Shown here in pieces: positions 46,673-58,118 of a stretch of 64,000 nucleotides of DNA. Source of the DNA: Gremmenia infestans. Lineage: Eukaryota; Ascomycota; Leotiomycetes; Helotiales; Hamatocanthoscyphaceae. The number at the start of each line of letters is the position of its first letter. Position 1 is the first letter of the stretch. The DNA lies in assembly GCA_032629725.1 (NCBI GenBank), contig JAFEVB010000025.1:62001-126000 (forward strand), given 5' to 3'. Under the pieces are notes generated by a model. The model had not been told where the DNA came from. It saw only the letters and a program-made list of their open reading frames with translations, and did no database searches. The translations under genes were made by a program, and so were the position numbers.

Positions 46673-49600
46673 ATGCGCAATGAGAGTTTTCATCAATGTA
46701 CATTTCAATTATATTGGCAAGTCAGCAAAATGAACGCTCCACTTGCTGTTGTTCGAGATAAGCAAGGCAGACTGCGAGACGTGAACGACCAGCCCATGAT
46801 TATGATATTCGATAGCAAGCCTAGGAGTGCTAGAGCTTCCCGAAGGTCACGTTCGGTGAAAGAGAAAACAAAGTCGGCAGTATCTCAATCATTCGCGTTT
46901 ATCAATGTTACAAACCCTAGTCAAGAGGATGAAGACGCTCGGAAGCTCATCAGGACCCATGTCATGCGGGACCGCAACCGGCGAGAACGACAGAAGTCCA
47001 ACAGCGCTTCCTCAACCCGAGCGAAAACACTTTCTGAATACGTCCCATATGAGTTTGCTCCCCCACTAGTAACCCCATCACAGGTCTTGATACTTGGGCC
47101 TACCTTCGTCGACTTCCCTATCCATATGCAGCCCTATATGCACAAACTAATATACCAATGTAAGAGTAGGGGCCACCACACACGGCCCACCTCTAAGCGA
47201 AATTTGGATTTCCCAATTTTTAACCTCCCCTTTTAAATAATTATTTTTAATTCAACCAACCATTAAAAGCTTCCAAATTTCATTATGAATAATGATCTTA
47301 TATTTAGTTCGCCCCCCTAGAAAGACCATAGCGAATAGCCTACTCCTATACGTGTTACGGTCCGAAACCTCCAGCGTGATGGAAAATCGCAACGCCAAAT
47401 CGCTTCCCAGACCTCCCTCCCTAGGCGTACAATTCGCCGTATCCTCCACCAAGAATCAAGCCATAGAGAGCGTAAAAAGAAGGCCCTAAAGCCTTATTTG
47501 ATGTCTACTAGAGAGATCCGGAGATGTATTCGCTATATCGCCCAAAATTGGGCTACGCGCCAGCTCTCTTTTTCACAGGTTAAAGCCTAATTAGGGGTCC
47601 AAGCCTCTATTCGAACTATTCGCCGCGAACTACGCGCTGCAGGCTACCAACGCTGTATTGCATGCCCAAGGCCTTATATATCACGTCAGCAAGCTAAGAA
47701 GCGATTAGGATTTGCTTTGCAGCACTAGTGGTGGGGAACATCGGATTTTGCGGCCTGTAGAGAAGATGGCAGGCTAGGAGGGGACTGGAGGAAGGTTATA
47801 TGGTCTGATGAAGCTACATTTAAGGTTGGAAAGAGTAGGAGGATCTAGGTTACACGCCGCGTGGATAAAAAATGCTGTACAGATTGCATAAGGTCGATTT
47901 ACAGGTCAGGGAGATTCTTAGTTATAATTTGGGGGGCAATAGGCTGGGATTATAAGTCTCCACTAGTCTTTCTAGAGAAGCTTCCTAGCCGTAAGGGAAT
48001 TTGCTCTAAGGCCTACCTCTAGCAGGTCTTAGAACCTATTATTTTCCCCTTATTTGAAGATCTTGGTGCGGAGTATATCTTTATGGAAGACGGGGCTAAG
48101 GTGCATGCAGGGAGTGCTAGGCTTCCACGCTTAGAACATAGGGTTCGCGGGTTTAATTGGCCTCCTTCTTTACCAGATCTGAATCCAATAGAGAAGGTCT
48201 GGCGATAGATGAAAGAAGAACTAAAGAAATTGCCTTACGTACCTAAAAATAAGGAGGATATGCAGAGGGAGTTGCAAAAGCTGTGGGACTAGGTGGATCC
48301 ACGTGACTTCCGGCATTATACTGAACAATTGACCTGTAAAATTGAAGATGTGATTGCAGTATGTGGACTAGCTACTATTAATTAATCTACGTTTTCAATT
48401 TGGAGCAATTCTATTAATAAATTAAAAAGTTATTCACGATTAAAGAGGGAGGGTAGAAAATGGTGGTTCTTGTGAGGTGGGCCGTGTGTGGTGGCCCTTA
48501 CTCTTATGTAATTCTCCTATGCGAATTCATCCCTGGTTCTGAAACAACCGAATCTGCAGATGCATCTTTAATATTGCAGTCCATGGAAACTCAAGTGTCT
48601 GACCCTAGAGACTCGGCTTGGTTTCCAATGGTTATGACCGATTCAGCTCTCTTTCATGCTATTTTATGTTTGTCGGCCATTTATGGCGGCCTCCTTTCTG
48701 GTCAACAAGACTTAATTCCACGGCGTAAGCATATGCTGGAGGCTACAAGTATCATAAATACCAGACTGCAACAAATCAATACGATGGAGAGTATTTCGGA
48801 CGCTACAATCACAACGATACTTTTTATAGCGAAAGCTGAAGTATGACTCGATACCTGTGAATGACTAGTGAAGAAGCTAACATGTGCTTTGTAGCATGCT
48901 CAGCAGAATTATGTTAATTGGGACATCCATATGAATGGCTTGAAGAGAGTTGTCGAGGTCAGAGGAGGCGTGTCGATGTTGCCTAGTTTTATACGGCAAA
49001 AGATATACCAGTGAGTGGTACATGAAATATGATATCTCCATTCTGTTGCTGATCGTAAATTCAGCGACGAAATTACGGGTTGCATTGAAACGGGCTCCAC
49101 CCCCCGTTTCCCATTCGTGGGCAGTTTTGCTGCTATTGGGCCATCGATAGCACCTCCTTCTCTGCCTCCCGCGCTCCAAGGCCTCACCCAGAACCACTCG
49201 TTAGACGAAGACCTCATCAACATCCTTTATGATATTGAAATACTTACCAACGCCTTGAAAAACCCCACGCCCTCGGTCAGAGATTTAGAACCCATGGCTA
49301 TCAATATCCGTTATAGACTACTTTCCTGGAACAATCAGCTGTCAGATGGGCATTATTCTGCTGTCCGGCAATCTTTATGCTTAGGCGCTATTGTATACAC
49401 CGAAACTCTACTCCGAACTACTTCGGTCCGTGCCGTTGACTATACAGTCGTGCTGTCGGAGTTACAAAAGCAGGTCCTCAAGCTCAAGAGCATTTCCACA
49501 ACGACAGGCTTATTAATATGGCTATTATTCATCAGCGGAAGTGCTTTTGATGGCTCTTACAGAGCATGGTTCACAGCTAGCCTTCTCGATGCTACTGTCA

Positions 49601-49839
49601 GCGCTGGTATTCATACGTGGGTCGCTGCGAGACAAGTCCTAGTTAGATACTGGTGGATCGACTCTATACATGACAGCCCTTGCCAGCAGTTGTGGTATGA
49701 AAGTCAACGCAGCTCTTTCTCGTCACCATTGCTACCGTACAACCTATCCAGGCCATATGTGAACAAGAGCAGGGAGAAGAGTTCATGTATTCTTCGGAAT
49801 GACCCAGAGCCTACTGTCAATAAGCCACTGCGAGGTTAG
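46673..49839 (+). CDS. Fungal-specific transcription-factor-domain protein (Fungal_trans_2 type) carrying a transposon in intron 1
   Basis: Putative nuclear regulator. Exons: 46673-47159, 48560-48840, 48895-49010, 49065-49839; 552 residues in frame when intron 1 (1400 nt) is removed. The N-terminal part has SFAFINVTNPSQ and RKLIRTHVMRDRNRRERQ, a signature of this family, and a basic stretch that may act as NLS; there is no Zn2Cys6 motif. The body has WFPMVMTDSALFHAILCLSA, then NWDIHMNGLKRVVEVRGG and DLEPMAINIRYRLLSWN. A second ATG at 46730 is an alternative start. Intron 1 contains a complete Tc1/mariner element inserted at the TA of the original GTATGT donor. The new donor reads GTAAGA and the old CTGCAG acceptor is intact, so expression may persist. 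If the long intron is not removed, the protein stops after about 187 residues. Confidence 0.85.
47163..48504 (+). mobile_element. Tc1/mariner-type DNA transposon, RIP-damaged
   Basis: 1342-bp element bounded by 32-bp terminal inverted repeats (left starts AGAGTAGGGGCCACC, right the same with one G/A difference) and flanked by TA duplications at 47161-47162 and 48505-48506. It lies inside the first intron of the surrounding regulator gene, in the same orientation. Confidence 0.92.
47501..48385 (+). pseudogene. Degenerate Tc1/mariner transposase (DD34E-type)
   Basis: One continuous frame with homology-like blocks: an HTH-type region with TIRRELRAAGYQ, first Asp in IWSDEATFK, second in FMEDGAKVH, and Glu in LPDLNPIEKVW about 33-34 residues later. 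Six in-frame stops (one TAA, five TAG) sit where CAA, CAG or TGG would be expected. C-to-T changes at CpA on either strand, the RIP signature, explain all of them. No long indels, so inactivation was by point mutation. Confidence 0.85.
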
Positions 49840-50263
49840 GTCACTTCTAATGTGGGGCACCTGTTTCCATACCGCATCAATTTTGTCTAGGGTTTACCAA
49901 TGAGTTATAGGGGAGAATCCGTCGAAGACTATGTACATACATGATCTATACCTGTCTGTAATCAGCACAACAAAGCATCTCAAAGGATATAAGCTTCTGG
50001 GGTAGGAATTTTTATGTAAATCATGAGGAGAAGTGGCAGAAGCCGATTCGAGGGTACGACGAAGAGAATGTGAGGGTTTTGAGGAGGATAAGTAGGAAAT
50101 ATAACGCTACGCAGAAGTGTTAGGAGGCTGTTGTTGGAAGATTTAAATTTCATGATTAACATTCTGGTAAGTGATAATAGATACGGAACTATGTGAAAAA
50201 ACATGTTGTTCGCCACACACAAATTGAATGGATAACTTAGTCCAAATGTCCAAGATGCCCATT
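49840..50263. other. Convergent 3' intergenic region
   Basis: About 420 bp between converging genes. Nothing beyond probable 3' UTRs. Confidence 0.45.
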
Positions 50264-51910
50264 TTAGTCGGTCTTGATGCCCACTTTCCCGATCTTCCTC
50301 AATCCAAACCCTATGATACATAGCACGAGGATGCTTGCAGCGAAGCACAGCCAGAAAGTGGCTCGGTACCCATCCATTAAAACTTTAGTAGCACTCTCGC
50401 CTTTCCCATTCTCGGCCATCGTCACACTCGAAGCAACGACAGCAGTTATAGCAAGTCCCACACTGCCCCCAATATTAGAAATAGTATTGAATACCCCGCC
50501 AGCCAAGCCGTGGGTCTGTGGAGGAAAGACAGAAGTAATCACGAGATTCGCTACCGTAAAAAGCACGTCGGCACAGATTGGCAGGCATGCTGTGGCGAAG
50601 AAGGCGTACGTCCAATATGATGCTGTTGGGTTGACAATTGCCATGAGCAGCGGCGCTACGGCCGTGATAGCTGCCGACCCCAGGACTAGGATATCTGCCC
50701 GAACCTTTTTTACCAACCAGCCAGTGATGAAATTGGCCAGTGCACCAGTCACGACCATAGGCAGAAATCTGATTGAGGTCTGGATTCCGGAAAGTTGCTG
50801 TACAGACTGGTAGAAGAGGGTCAAAAAGTACTGATTGGCGCTGAACACTCCCCAAATAATGAATATAGTGGCACATAGTGACGCGAAGACTGGGTTGGAC
50901 CAGAGTGATGGTGGGATGATGACTTTGCGACCAAGTCGTTCTTGACGGCGGGTGTACCAGATGAAGATGGGGATGAGCACAACAGAGATAGAGAATAAAG
51001 TGATCGAGGTGGGAGCGAGAAAGTGTGTTGCACCACCAGCGAGAACAGAGAGGACGTAGGAGAACAACCCCAGGGAGGTACTGAGCAAAAAGCAACCAAT
51101 CAAATCGATTTCTGTCTTCATTCTCTCAAGCACAGTACCAAATGATTGTCCCTCGGTGGTGGTATCGTCGGCTGGAATCCCAAATATAGAAACGATGAAG
51201 GCGATGAAAGTGAGCACGGCTCCAATATAATACCCATATCGCCAACTAATTTCTTCAACAAAGATACCACCCAAAACTAATCCAATCGAATATCCAAAAG
51301 GCTGTCCAGCGCCGAGACATGCAAACGCCGTGTTTCGATAGGTTCCGGTGGGTATGTTACTCGTGATTAAAATCACAGACGACGGGAGACATAGAGAAAC
51401 CGCAACACCTTGGGCAGCCCGGAACAGAATGAGCTCAAGGCCTGTCCTGCACAATCCACAGCCAATGGTGGTCATGGTCAGCAGAAACGCGCCGACGAGA
51501 TAGACCTTGCGAGCCCCAACGACATCTGCAATTGAACCCGAGAGCAGAAGCATACATCCGCATGCCAGAGAATTTACGCCCGCGGGCCAGAGGAGTAGGT
51601 CTTGAGAAAGACCTAGGTCACGTGCCATCCTGGGAAGACTTATGACTAGAATGCCTCCGAGCATCGAGTTGGTGAGATTGATACAGGCGACGGTGCCGAT
51701 AATAACGCTGGCCCTCCATTTTGAGATAGACAGAGCGCTTGTATTTGTTGGGGATTCAGGGCATACATTTTCTTCGCCGTTTTGTTGAACTTCGACCTTG
51801 TTTAGAACAGCCTTTGAGTGACGGGTAGGGAGAGGATACTCAATTAATTCCAATTCAATGGCTTGATAGTTATCCACCCGTGTTTCGAGGCTGGTAGATG
51901 TTCTTGACAT
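50264..51910 (-). CDS. MFS drug:H+ antiporter, DHA2 (14-helix) family
   Basis: Intronless 548-residue transporter. About 60 hydrophilic N-terminal residues precede a helix-rich body. Landmarks: INLTNSMLGGILVISLPRMA (helix 1), DLLLWPAGVNSLACGCMLLL (helix 2), GSIADVVGARKVYLVG (motif A), LFRAAQGVAVSLCLPSSVIL (motif B), and GQPFGYSIGLVLGGIFVE (motif C of antiporters). A later helix pair carries NTISNIGGSVGLAI. The family exports small toxic molecules or fungal metabolites with protons. I chose the ATG at 51910; an in-frame upstream ATG at 51988 would add 26 residues of UTR-like composition. No partner gene adjoins it. Confidence 0.92.
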   Translation of the reverse strand: MSRTSTSLETRVDNYQAIELELIEYPLPTRHSKAVLNKVEVQQNGEENVCPESPTNTSALSISKWRASVIIGTVACINLTNSMLGGILVISLPRMARDLGLSQDLLLWPAGVNSLACGCMLLLSGSIADVVGARKVYLVGAFLLTMTTIGCGLCRTGLELILFRAAQGVAVSLCLPSSVILITSNIPTGTYRNTAFACLGAGQPFGYSIGLVLGGIFVEEISWRYGYYIGAVLTFIAFIVSIFGIPADDTTTEGQSFGTVLERMKTEIDLIGCFLLSTSLGLFSYVLSVLAGGATHFLAPTSITLFSISVVLIPIFIWYTRRQERLGRKVIIPPSLWSNPVFASLCATIFIIWGVFSANQYFLTLFYQSVQQLSGIQTSIRFLPMVVTGALANFITGWLVKKVRADILVLGSAAITAVAPLLMAIVNPTASYWTYAFFATACLPICADVLFTVANLVITSVFPPQTHGLAGGVFNTISNIGGSVGLAITAVVASSVTMAENGKGESATKVLMDGYRATFWLCFAASILVLCIIGFGLRKIGKVGIKTD

Positions 51911-52794
51911 TTTAAAGAATATTGGAGTATTTGAAATGCTGTCGCAAAGCAAAAGTGGGGGTCGTGAAAGATGGAGAGACGTACACAACTTGTAAAGCAG
52001 TCTCGTGAAGAATTCTGAAAACGAGAAGATGGATACCTAACTCTCACTATATAGAGATAGAGGGTTGTATAGAGGCCTTGTTGTTGCAACTAAATTTAGG
52101 ATAGTGAGTCATGGTCTCACGCATCGGAGTTTTATGCCGAGCGATAGCGTAGAATCGTACATGATACCTTCCAGATACGGCTACGTTCGTAACAAGCATA
52201 CCGTAGCTCAAATATTATTGGACGAACCAGAGCCAGATATTTCGTACTCCGTACGGAGTAAATAAGAAGAGTAGCGTAATACCAGTGAGAATTTCTTCGT
52301 TGCATGCTCCCGATTAGACCTCGTTGATTTGTGAGGTTTTTATAAAGTTTGCTCTTCCCTACTTATCCACCCATACTGATCTTTTTTAATCTTTATTTGG
52401 TAGCTCCTTACTATTTAGAGGGACTTTAGAGTTGCGATTGGGACAATATAATCAAAATACAACTCTCCTTTAATCATCTATGTTCCTGCTGTGGTGGGTT
52501 GGCGTTAATTGTTACAGGATTAAATCGATGGCTTCCTAGGGTCACACGAGGGATTTGAGATTTACATTCTTCACATAGATCAACTTTTGCTTGACAGTGT
52601 TCTTTCCTGTGTTCACTTTACTGCTCGTCGACCCGTGCAACCCCGCCCCCTTAATTAGCCGAGCCCCTGATTTCTACCAACCCCTGAAAGTAAAAGTTGC
52701 GACGGCTTTAACGACCTTATCAGCTTGCACGATTGGCAAATCTCATCGCTATGTGAAGCATTCCCAGGTTCTTTTGCTATAGCGGGCCCTTAAA
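51911..52794. other. Intergenic region, no gene seen
   Basis: About 880 bp with the DHA2 promoter at its left side. A short palindrome TACTCCGTACGGAGTA lies near 52246-52261. Short ORFs only. Confidence 0.45.
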
Positions 52795-53557
52795 CTAATT
52801 CACTTCTAGCATACAAACACACCATTCCTCTAAGCCTTCTCCATTTGCACATTTCCTCGAAGTAACGCTGCAAAACTCACAACCACCATGTCCGCAGTCC
52901 CCACATCTGAGAATTACCAATATTTGATTGCTCGGGCATAAACCATGACCGCACAGCGTGCACAGCCGGAAGTCCTCGGCGAAGGTCTTGGAGTAATCAC
53001 CCATATCCACGACTAGGTCCCGAAAGTCGGGCTTGCAAGTTGCGCATTTAGCTTCCCGACAGTCCTCGCAGTTTTCTCCTTCCAATTCAAGTCTTCGGCT
53101 TTTTGTGATAGAAGGGTGGTGATTGATCCAGTAGTTTCTTGATTATTGATTAGTAAGCTTCTTGGGGTATACCCAGTCGATGTTTTCCTAACCTTTATAG
53201 TTTCTTTCTTGGTGTTTGTGAGAGCTACTTCTTGAATTTCGACAATAGTTCCTTTCAATGCCTTTCCATACGGCTTCCAGAGCGGCTAGGGCTCCGTCCC
53301 CTCTCCTCACTCACTTCGTCACACTCTTCGGCTTTTGCGGTTTTTGCGTTTAGGCTCTTTTCGAGAAGCTGTGTCAGTGGGCAAGCGGAAGATCTTTCGA
53401 ATTCGCATATAGAGCAAGATGTAATAAACCTGTGAGCCTCACACTCAGGGCATCGGTATGTGGGGCCTCGGGGTAATGGCCGATCTGGAGATCGAAGTGT
53501 ATCGTACCCGCATTGAAGACATATTTGGAATATCTTGTGTTTTCTAGAGGGTTCATA
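52795..53557 (-). CDS. Possible cysteine-rich zinc-ribbon protein (exon structure unresolved)
   Basis: Two minus-strand blocks look coding but lie in different frames. The upstream block (53557-53255) reads CLQCGYDT, YRCPECEAHR, SCSICEFE and ACPL; the downstream block (about 53126-52795) reads CEDCREAKCATC, CTLCGHGLC, RCGDCGHGGCEFC and EEWCVC. Regular Cys-x2-Cys pairs are unlikely by chance and suggest several zinc-binding loops. An intron of roughly 100-200 nt could join them, but I could not settle the donor and acceptor, and no ATG precedes the first block in its frame. So a 5' exon is missing from the model or the gene is damaged. It resembles no family I can name. Confidence 0.4.
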
Positions 53558-53915
53558 TTATAAGGTATTGGATAGGGTATTGTTTCACATCTTGATAGAA
53601 GACATGCAAGTATGGCACTCTTATATTGTAGAAGCCTCAAGTTGTTAAGTGTTGTGGGTTTCAAGATGATAGATTGCGACACTTGCAAGTGCAGCTAGAC
53701 ACTAAGTCAGTGCGTGAATCGTAAAACACGAAGTCTTCTAGTGTATTTACAACGTCTTATTCACTCAATTTAACAGGAGCAGGGATAACTTTAACAACTA
53801 AATTGTTTTCACTGTAGAATAAATCTCGTGAAGCTCAATAGAATTTGATCAAAGCACTAGAAAGTAAAACGGAAGCTAGCAATGACAAACGTTAAAGATA
53901 GATAGAGATATATTA

Positions 53916-55750
53916 AGTCCCCACCCCCACTTTTCGGACACCCCCCCTTTCCGGACACTCGCTTATTTATTACCCTATAACTTTATAACCTTATAACTTT
54001 TTTATTCCTCTACTTCTATATAATCGCCTGTACTAGCGGATTCTATAGACGAATTAGAATCTTCCTCTTCAATTTCCTAGTCCCCTGCCCTAATTTGGGC
54101 TTCTTTTATAGCCTGTATATCCGTAAACTTCGAATTTAGACTAGTCCTCACTTAACGCCTTTTCCGTAAAGCTAGCTGCTCTAACCTTGCTTCTAACTAG
54201 TTAATCCGAAGCTATGCTTAGGTTAGAGCATAGTCCTTCTTATCAAATCCCTTTTCTAGCTTCCTAAAAAGCCGCCGACTAGTTAAAAGTTTGCTATTTC
54301 CTAATTAGGAAATTGTCTCTACCTAAACCTGTACCTCCTTAGCTGCTTTTGGCGTATGCATAAGAACTAGTAGTATTATCTGATTCGTAAATAGCTGTAG
54401 ATCCCTAATTAAGCTGTTTTAGGCGTCTTGCGGACTATTATTACTATTCTCTAGTAGTAAACAGCTTATAAGAGGCTTAGCTATATTAGGGGGCTATAAA
54501 CTAGTAGCTTTCCACCTAGCCTTAATGTTTTTAGGGGTTAAGCTAGCGTCCTAAGCTTTATAATAGCAACGTAAGAAGTTTCGCTTTCCAACTAGGGTAG
54601 AATTAGTAAGGAGGCTTAAGTTACTAAGCTCCTTTTGGTAGGTAGCCTTTAGGGGGGAGAATATTAATAAATCAAGTGGTTGCAGGACATGTAAGGTATA
54701 TAGAGGCAGGAATAAGAGTTGTATCCTATGCTAGAAGCATAGCCACATAAAGTTAGTGGTTTTATAGCTCCTATAACCGTCTAATATAGCAATCGTAGCT
54801 CCTAGGGGTCTAGGGGGGCCGTAGCAGAAATAAACACCTTTTTAAGCTATTCTTAGGCCGTAGCATCTAAAGTCTACCTGTTTTTGGTAGCAGTAAACTG
54901 CTAGCGCTTTTATAACTCTAGACTAGTTAGAAACCATTGCTGTTGGACCGTTTTTCCCTTAAATATAACCAGTAGAGGAAGCGCTAGTCCCATAGCACTA
55001 ATACACTTAATAAATAACGTCTAAGCCTTAGAACCTAGCTATTTCCGCTAAATAAAATATTAATTCTTACTCCCTACAACTAGTCTATTGCTCCTCTAGC
55101 TTTCTATAATCCCTGCCTTATCTATATTCCACCGATTTTGCTATTTTATATACTTGACTTCTAGAACCTCCAATTTTTAGAACTATGCTTTAATTATATC
55201 CGTTATAGCGCTATTAACCTGTCTAGAATCGATCCGGAATTGCCTCTTTATCCGTAGAATAGGATTCCGTTTTAGGAAGGCCTATATCTAGCGTTTTCTA
55301 AGTGTAGTTGTATCTCCCTAGACCGCTAGAAGGCGCTAGGCAAAATCCCTAATCTGCGTATGCATAGGGCTAAGCCCTAAGCTTTCCTAGGTTAAAACCT
55401 AATCCGTTAATCGTTTTTCCTAGCTTAGGGAAAGCCTCTGCAAATGCTCTGCCCCTTTTTAATGTAATTCGTAGCTAGTTTTACGGTCTTGAAGTGTTAC
55501 CTGTGGAACCCCCCAATCGAGACTAGCTTTCTGGACAGATGCGCTATTTGCTATTGCATTTAGCGCTAAAGTAATATCAAACTTAGTATATCAAGGCATT
55601 ATAAGGTAAAGAAGAAGTGTTCTAAATTTTAGAATATTTTATAAGAGCATTAAAAAGTTATAAGTGTTAAAAGTAGGAGTATAGGTAGTAGCGGTGAAGC
55701 GAGCGGGGCGTCCGGAAAGGGGGGGTGTCCGAAAAGTGGGGGTGGGGACT
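53916..55750 (-). mobile_element. Fot1/pogo-type DNA transposon, RIP-degraded
   Basis: 1835-bp element with 41-bp perfect terminal inverted repeats (beginning AGTCCCCACCCCCAC) and TA duplications at 53914-53915 and 55751-55752. The interior is AT-rich. The minus strand retains a damaged transposase (about 55450-54050): a CENPB/Tc5-like DNA-binding stretch with recognisable GLSPMHTQIRDFA and FLKRNPILR, then RWNIDKAGII, matching the WNxDEAGI catalytic block of Fot1 transposases (here the Glu is changed), then ISAMGLALPLLVIFKGKTVQ. Many stops, mostly TAG/TAA at Gln or Trp positions, fit RIP. No intact ORF is left. Confidence 0.88.
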
Positions 55751-55938
55751 TATAATCGCAAAGGACGTACTAATATACAGTCGTCCTACAGCTGTACACA
55801 TGCCCTGTGCATATCTGTTGATCGTTACATTTACTGAATAAATTGAGGAAATGTGATTGGGAGACTAAGTCGGGTATAGCCGTATTGTTATCAAGTATCT
55901 GCTTTTATAAAAGTCAAAATACGAGAAGAAGTGCTCGG

Positions 55939-57684
55939 TCAACCTTGAAGATTCCCTGGAATGCTTGAGGAAGAATTGATTTTACTAGTCGTTGTAATTA
56001 TTGGAAAATTAGAAGATGATGTAGTGGCTTTCGCAAGGTTAGATCTCGTTGATGCTGTACAGCCACCAGTGACTGATGGAACGGCATTAACACCTGTGCC
56101 GATTGCTAGAACGTTGGTGCCACAGTTTGCTGCTTGTGCGAGGAGCACATTGGCATTATCTTGGTCGTATACAACTGAATTCCATTAGCACAATGAATGA
56201 ATGTTAGAAAAGAGAGTTTTACTATATGCTGATCGAATAAAAGAATCTATATTTTGAATCTGTGATCAGCTTCCACCTTCTGGACTAAGTGCCAAGAGCC
56301 TGTGCTGACATACCTCCTAATAGAAAAGTCGACTGCGTAGCCTGAGCACCAAACCAGCAACTTTGCCCATCAAACCAGAACCATTCGTGGTATGGAACGT
56401 GAATAATTGTATTTCCAAACCCAAAGTCGATGGTCCCTGCTTGGTTTCTGTAATTGCAAGGAACGGTATAGGCCCCACTACCTTGGTTGACGGCGTCAGG
56501 GAAGTAAGATAATAGAGCTTTAACGAGAGCTATTGGGAGCTGAGATAGCGTAGAGCCGCTGTCGGGGAAAATCGCCTGGTTGTAACCGCTTCCTGTGACT
56601 GAAGCCGAGGAGGAGGCGCCGGGCGGAGTGACACCGACTGAAGTCATGTAGATCCAATATCTAGACCTGTTAGCAAGGCTTGGACCCATGATCTGAAAAG
56701 AGGATATACCTTGGGTATCTGTCTGGTGCACGTCGGTATGGTATAATGGGACGTTTCTCGAGCGCGCCGATATACTTCATTGTGTCTATGCCTCCGAAAA
56801 TTATTGAGCCTAAAGAATTTACTCTCCGTGTGATATCAAAGCAGTGGAAGTCATACATACCCTGAGAAACGTCGATACTAGCAAGGTCGAGACTGAAGGC
56901 CCGGCTGTTGGTAACTCCTTGCACATATAGCTGGTCGATGATGTTATAATAGTTCGTGTCAAGCTGGTACCCGAATCCCACACCCATGATTCCTAGCGGT
57001 GTGTACATACTCGTGTTTGCCACTCCAAACTGTTGAGCGTTGAGCCTTGCTGCTGTTTAAGATTAGTTAAACTTACCTATGTTTAAGAGTAATGCAAGTA
57101 AGTACCTCCTATTCCGTTTAGCGAACCTCCCATGATCAGATTATCGGTAAAATATTCGCCATTCACAGAACCAGTCCCATATTGGATTGCAAACTTCATA
57201 CCGAGATCATGCGACGTGGATGAGTTACTAGGAATGTAACGACCAAAGCTGGCACATTCGGAGGAGCTATAGGAGTTGGTGCAGTCGGGATCGACCCAGA
57301 GTTCAGACGAGCCTGTGTCCATGATTACGGTAACTTCCTGATTTGGACTTCCTAGTGATACTGATAATTGCATGTTAGAGTATTCTTTAGATGAACCTAC
57401 GATCGTGAAGGGTGCGTACTGTCAATCGTGTAGCCGCTGATTATATTTGTGAGGGGATCACTGCTCTGCCTCTTCCGCCTTTCTCTCGAAGTGAGTTTCT
57501 CCAAGTGCACATCATGCACCTTGACCTGCAACTGCAGAACTCCGGACCCATTGGTTGGAGCATGCTTATTCGCAAACAGCGTTCCTGGGATCGTGGAGGT
57601 GTCCTCGATTGTCGACTTGTGGTCCGGCACATTGTAGGTGGATGAGATGCTGGCAAATGCGCAGATAAGAATAAATCTCAACAT
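55939..57684 (-). CDS. Secreted aspartic protease (pepsin family A1)
   Basis: Extracellular or cell-wall acid protease. Exons: 57684-57420, 57396-57106, 57052-56861, 56809-56710, 56666-56314, 56246-56223 (24 nt), 56174-55939; 486 residues. A hydrophobic signal peptide (MLRFILICAFASIS) is followed by a propeptide with a dibasic RERRKR site. The catalytic motifs are DTGSSELW near residue 114 and DSGSTLSQ near 318. The 24-nt sixth exon creates GDSFIRSAYIVYDQDN, the conserved C-lobe block. The C-terminus is Ser/Thr-rich without a clear GPI tail. Intron 2 ends in CAGCAG, giving two possible acceptors one codon apart. It sits between two transposons. Confidence 0.93.
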
Positions 57685-58109
57685 TGGGTTGAACTCAGGG
57701 ACAGCCTATTTTAGACGAGCGAAAAAATTGTGTACTTTGCGAGAATAAGGACTTCCCAAGAAAATAAACATGCATCTTATTCCGCCCATTGAACGTTATG
57801 TAGCAGAGAAATGTTTCAAGACTCCGCATATCCATTTTTCCTTGAGACAAATTAGGAATGTAAACCAAAAACACGTGGCAGCGCGGAATTCCTCTTCTCT
57901 CATAGCAATGTTATTATTGTCGATTGACTTCCAAACAAGGATATGATAGAGTCATCATATTATTTCTTTAGCAGCTGTTAGGATATTAGCATTCCTAATA
58001 TATTCAGTTCTTGGGAGTTGCAGGAATAGGACGCGAGTATGGCGTTATCGTTGAAATATAATAACATTTAAATTAGGTAGAGTTATCCCTTTTAATACGT
58101 CTCTATAAT
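57685..58109. promoter_or_regulatory. Protease upstream region
   Basis: 425 bp between the protease start and the inverted-repeat element. AT content rises toward 58000. Nothing specific recognised. Confidence 0.4.
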
Positions 58110-58118
58110 AAATAATAA

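Noticed and set aside
47292..47489. Short ORF at the 5' side of the mariner element as a separate gene
   Set aside because: Lies inside the transposon between TIR and transposase frame; more likely leader or a shifted relic of the transposase N-terminus.
50475..51095. 206-codon ORF within the DHA2 transporter
   Set aside because: Same-strand alternative frame of a strongly supported membrane protein.
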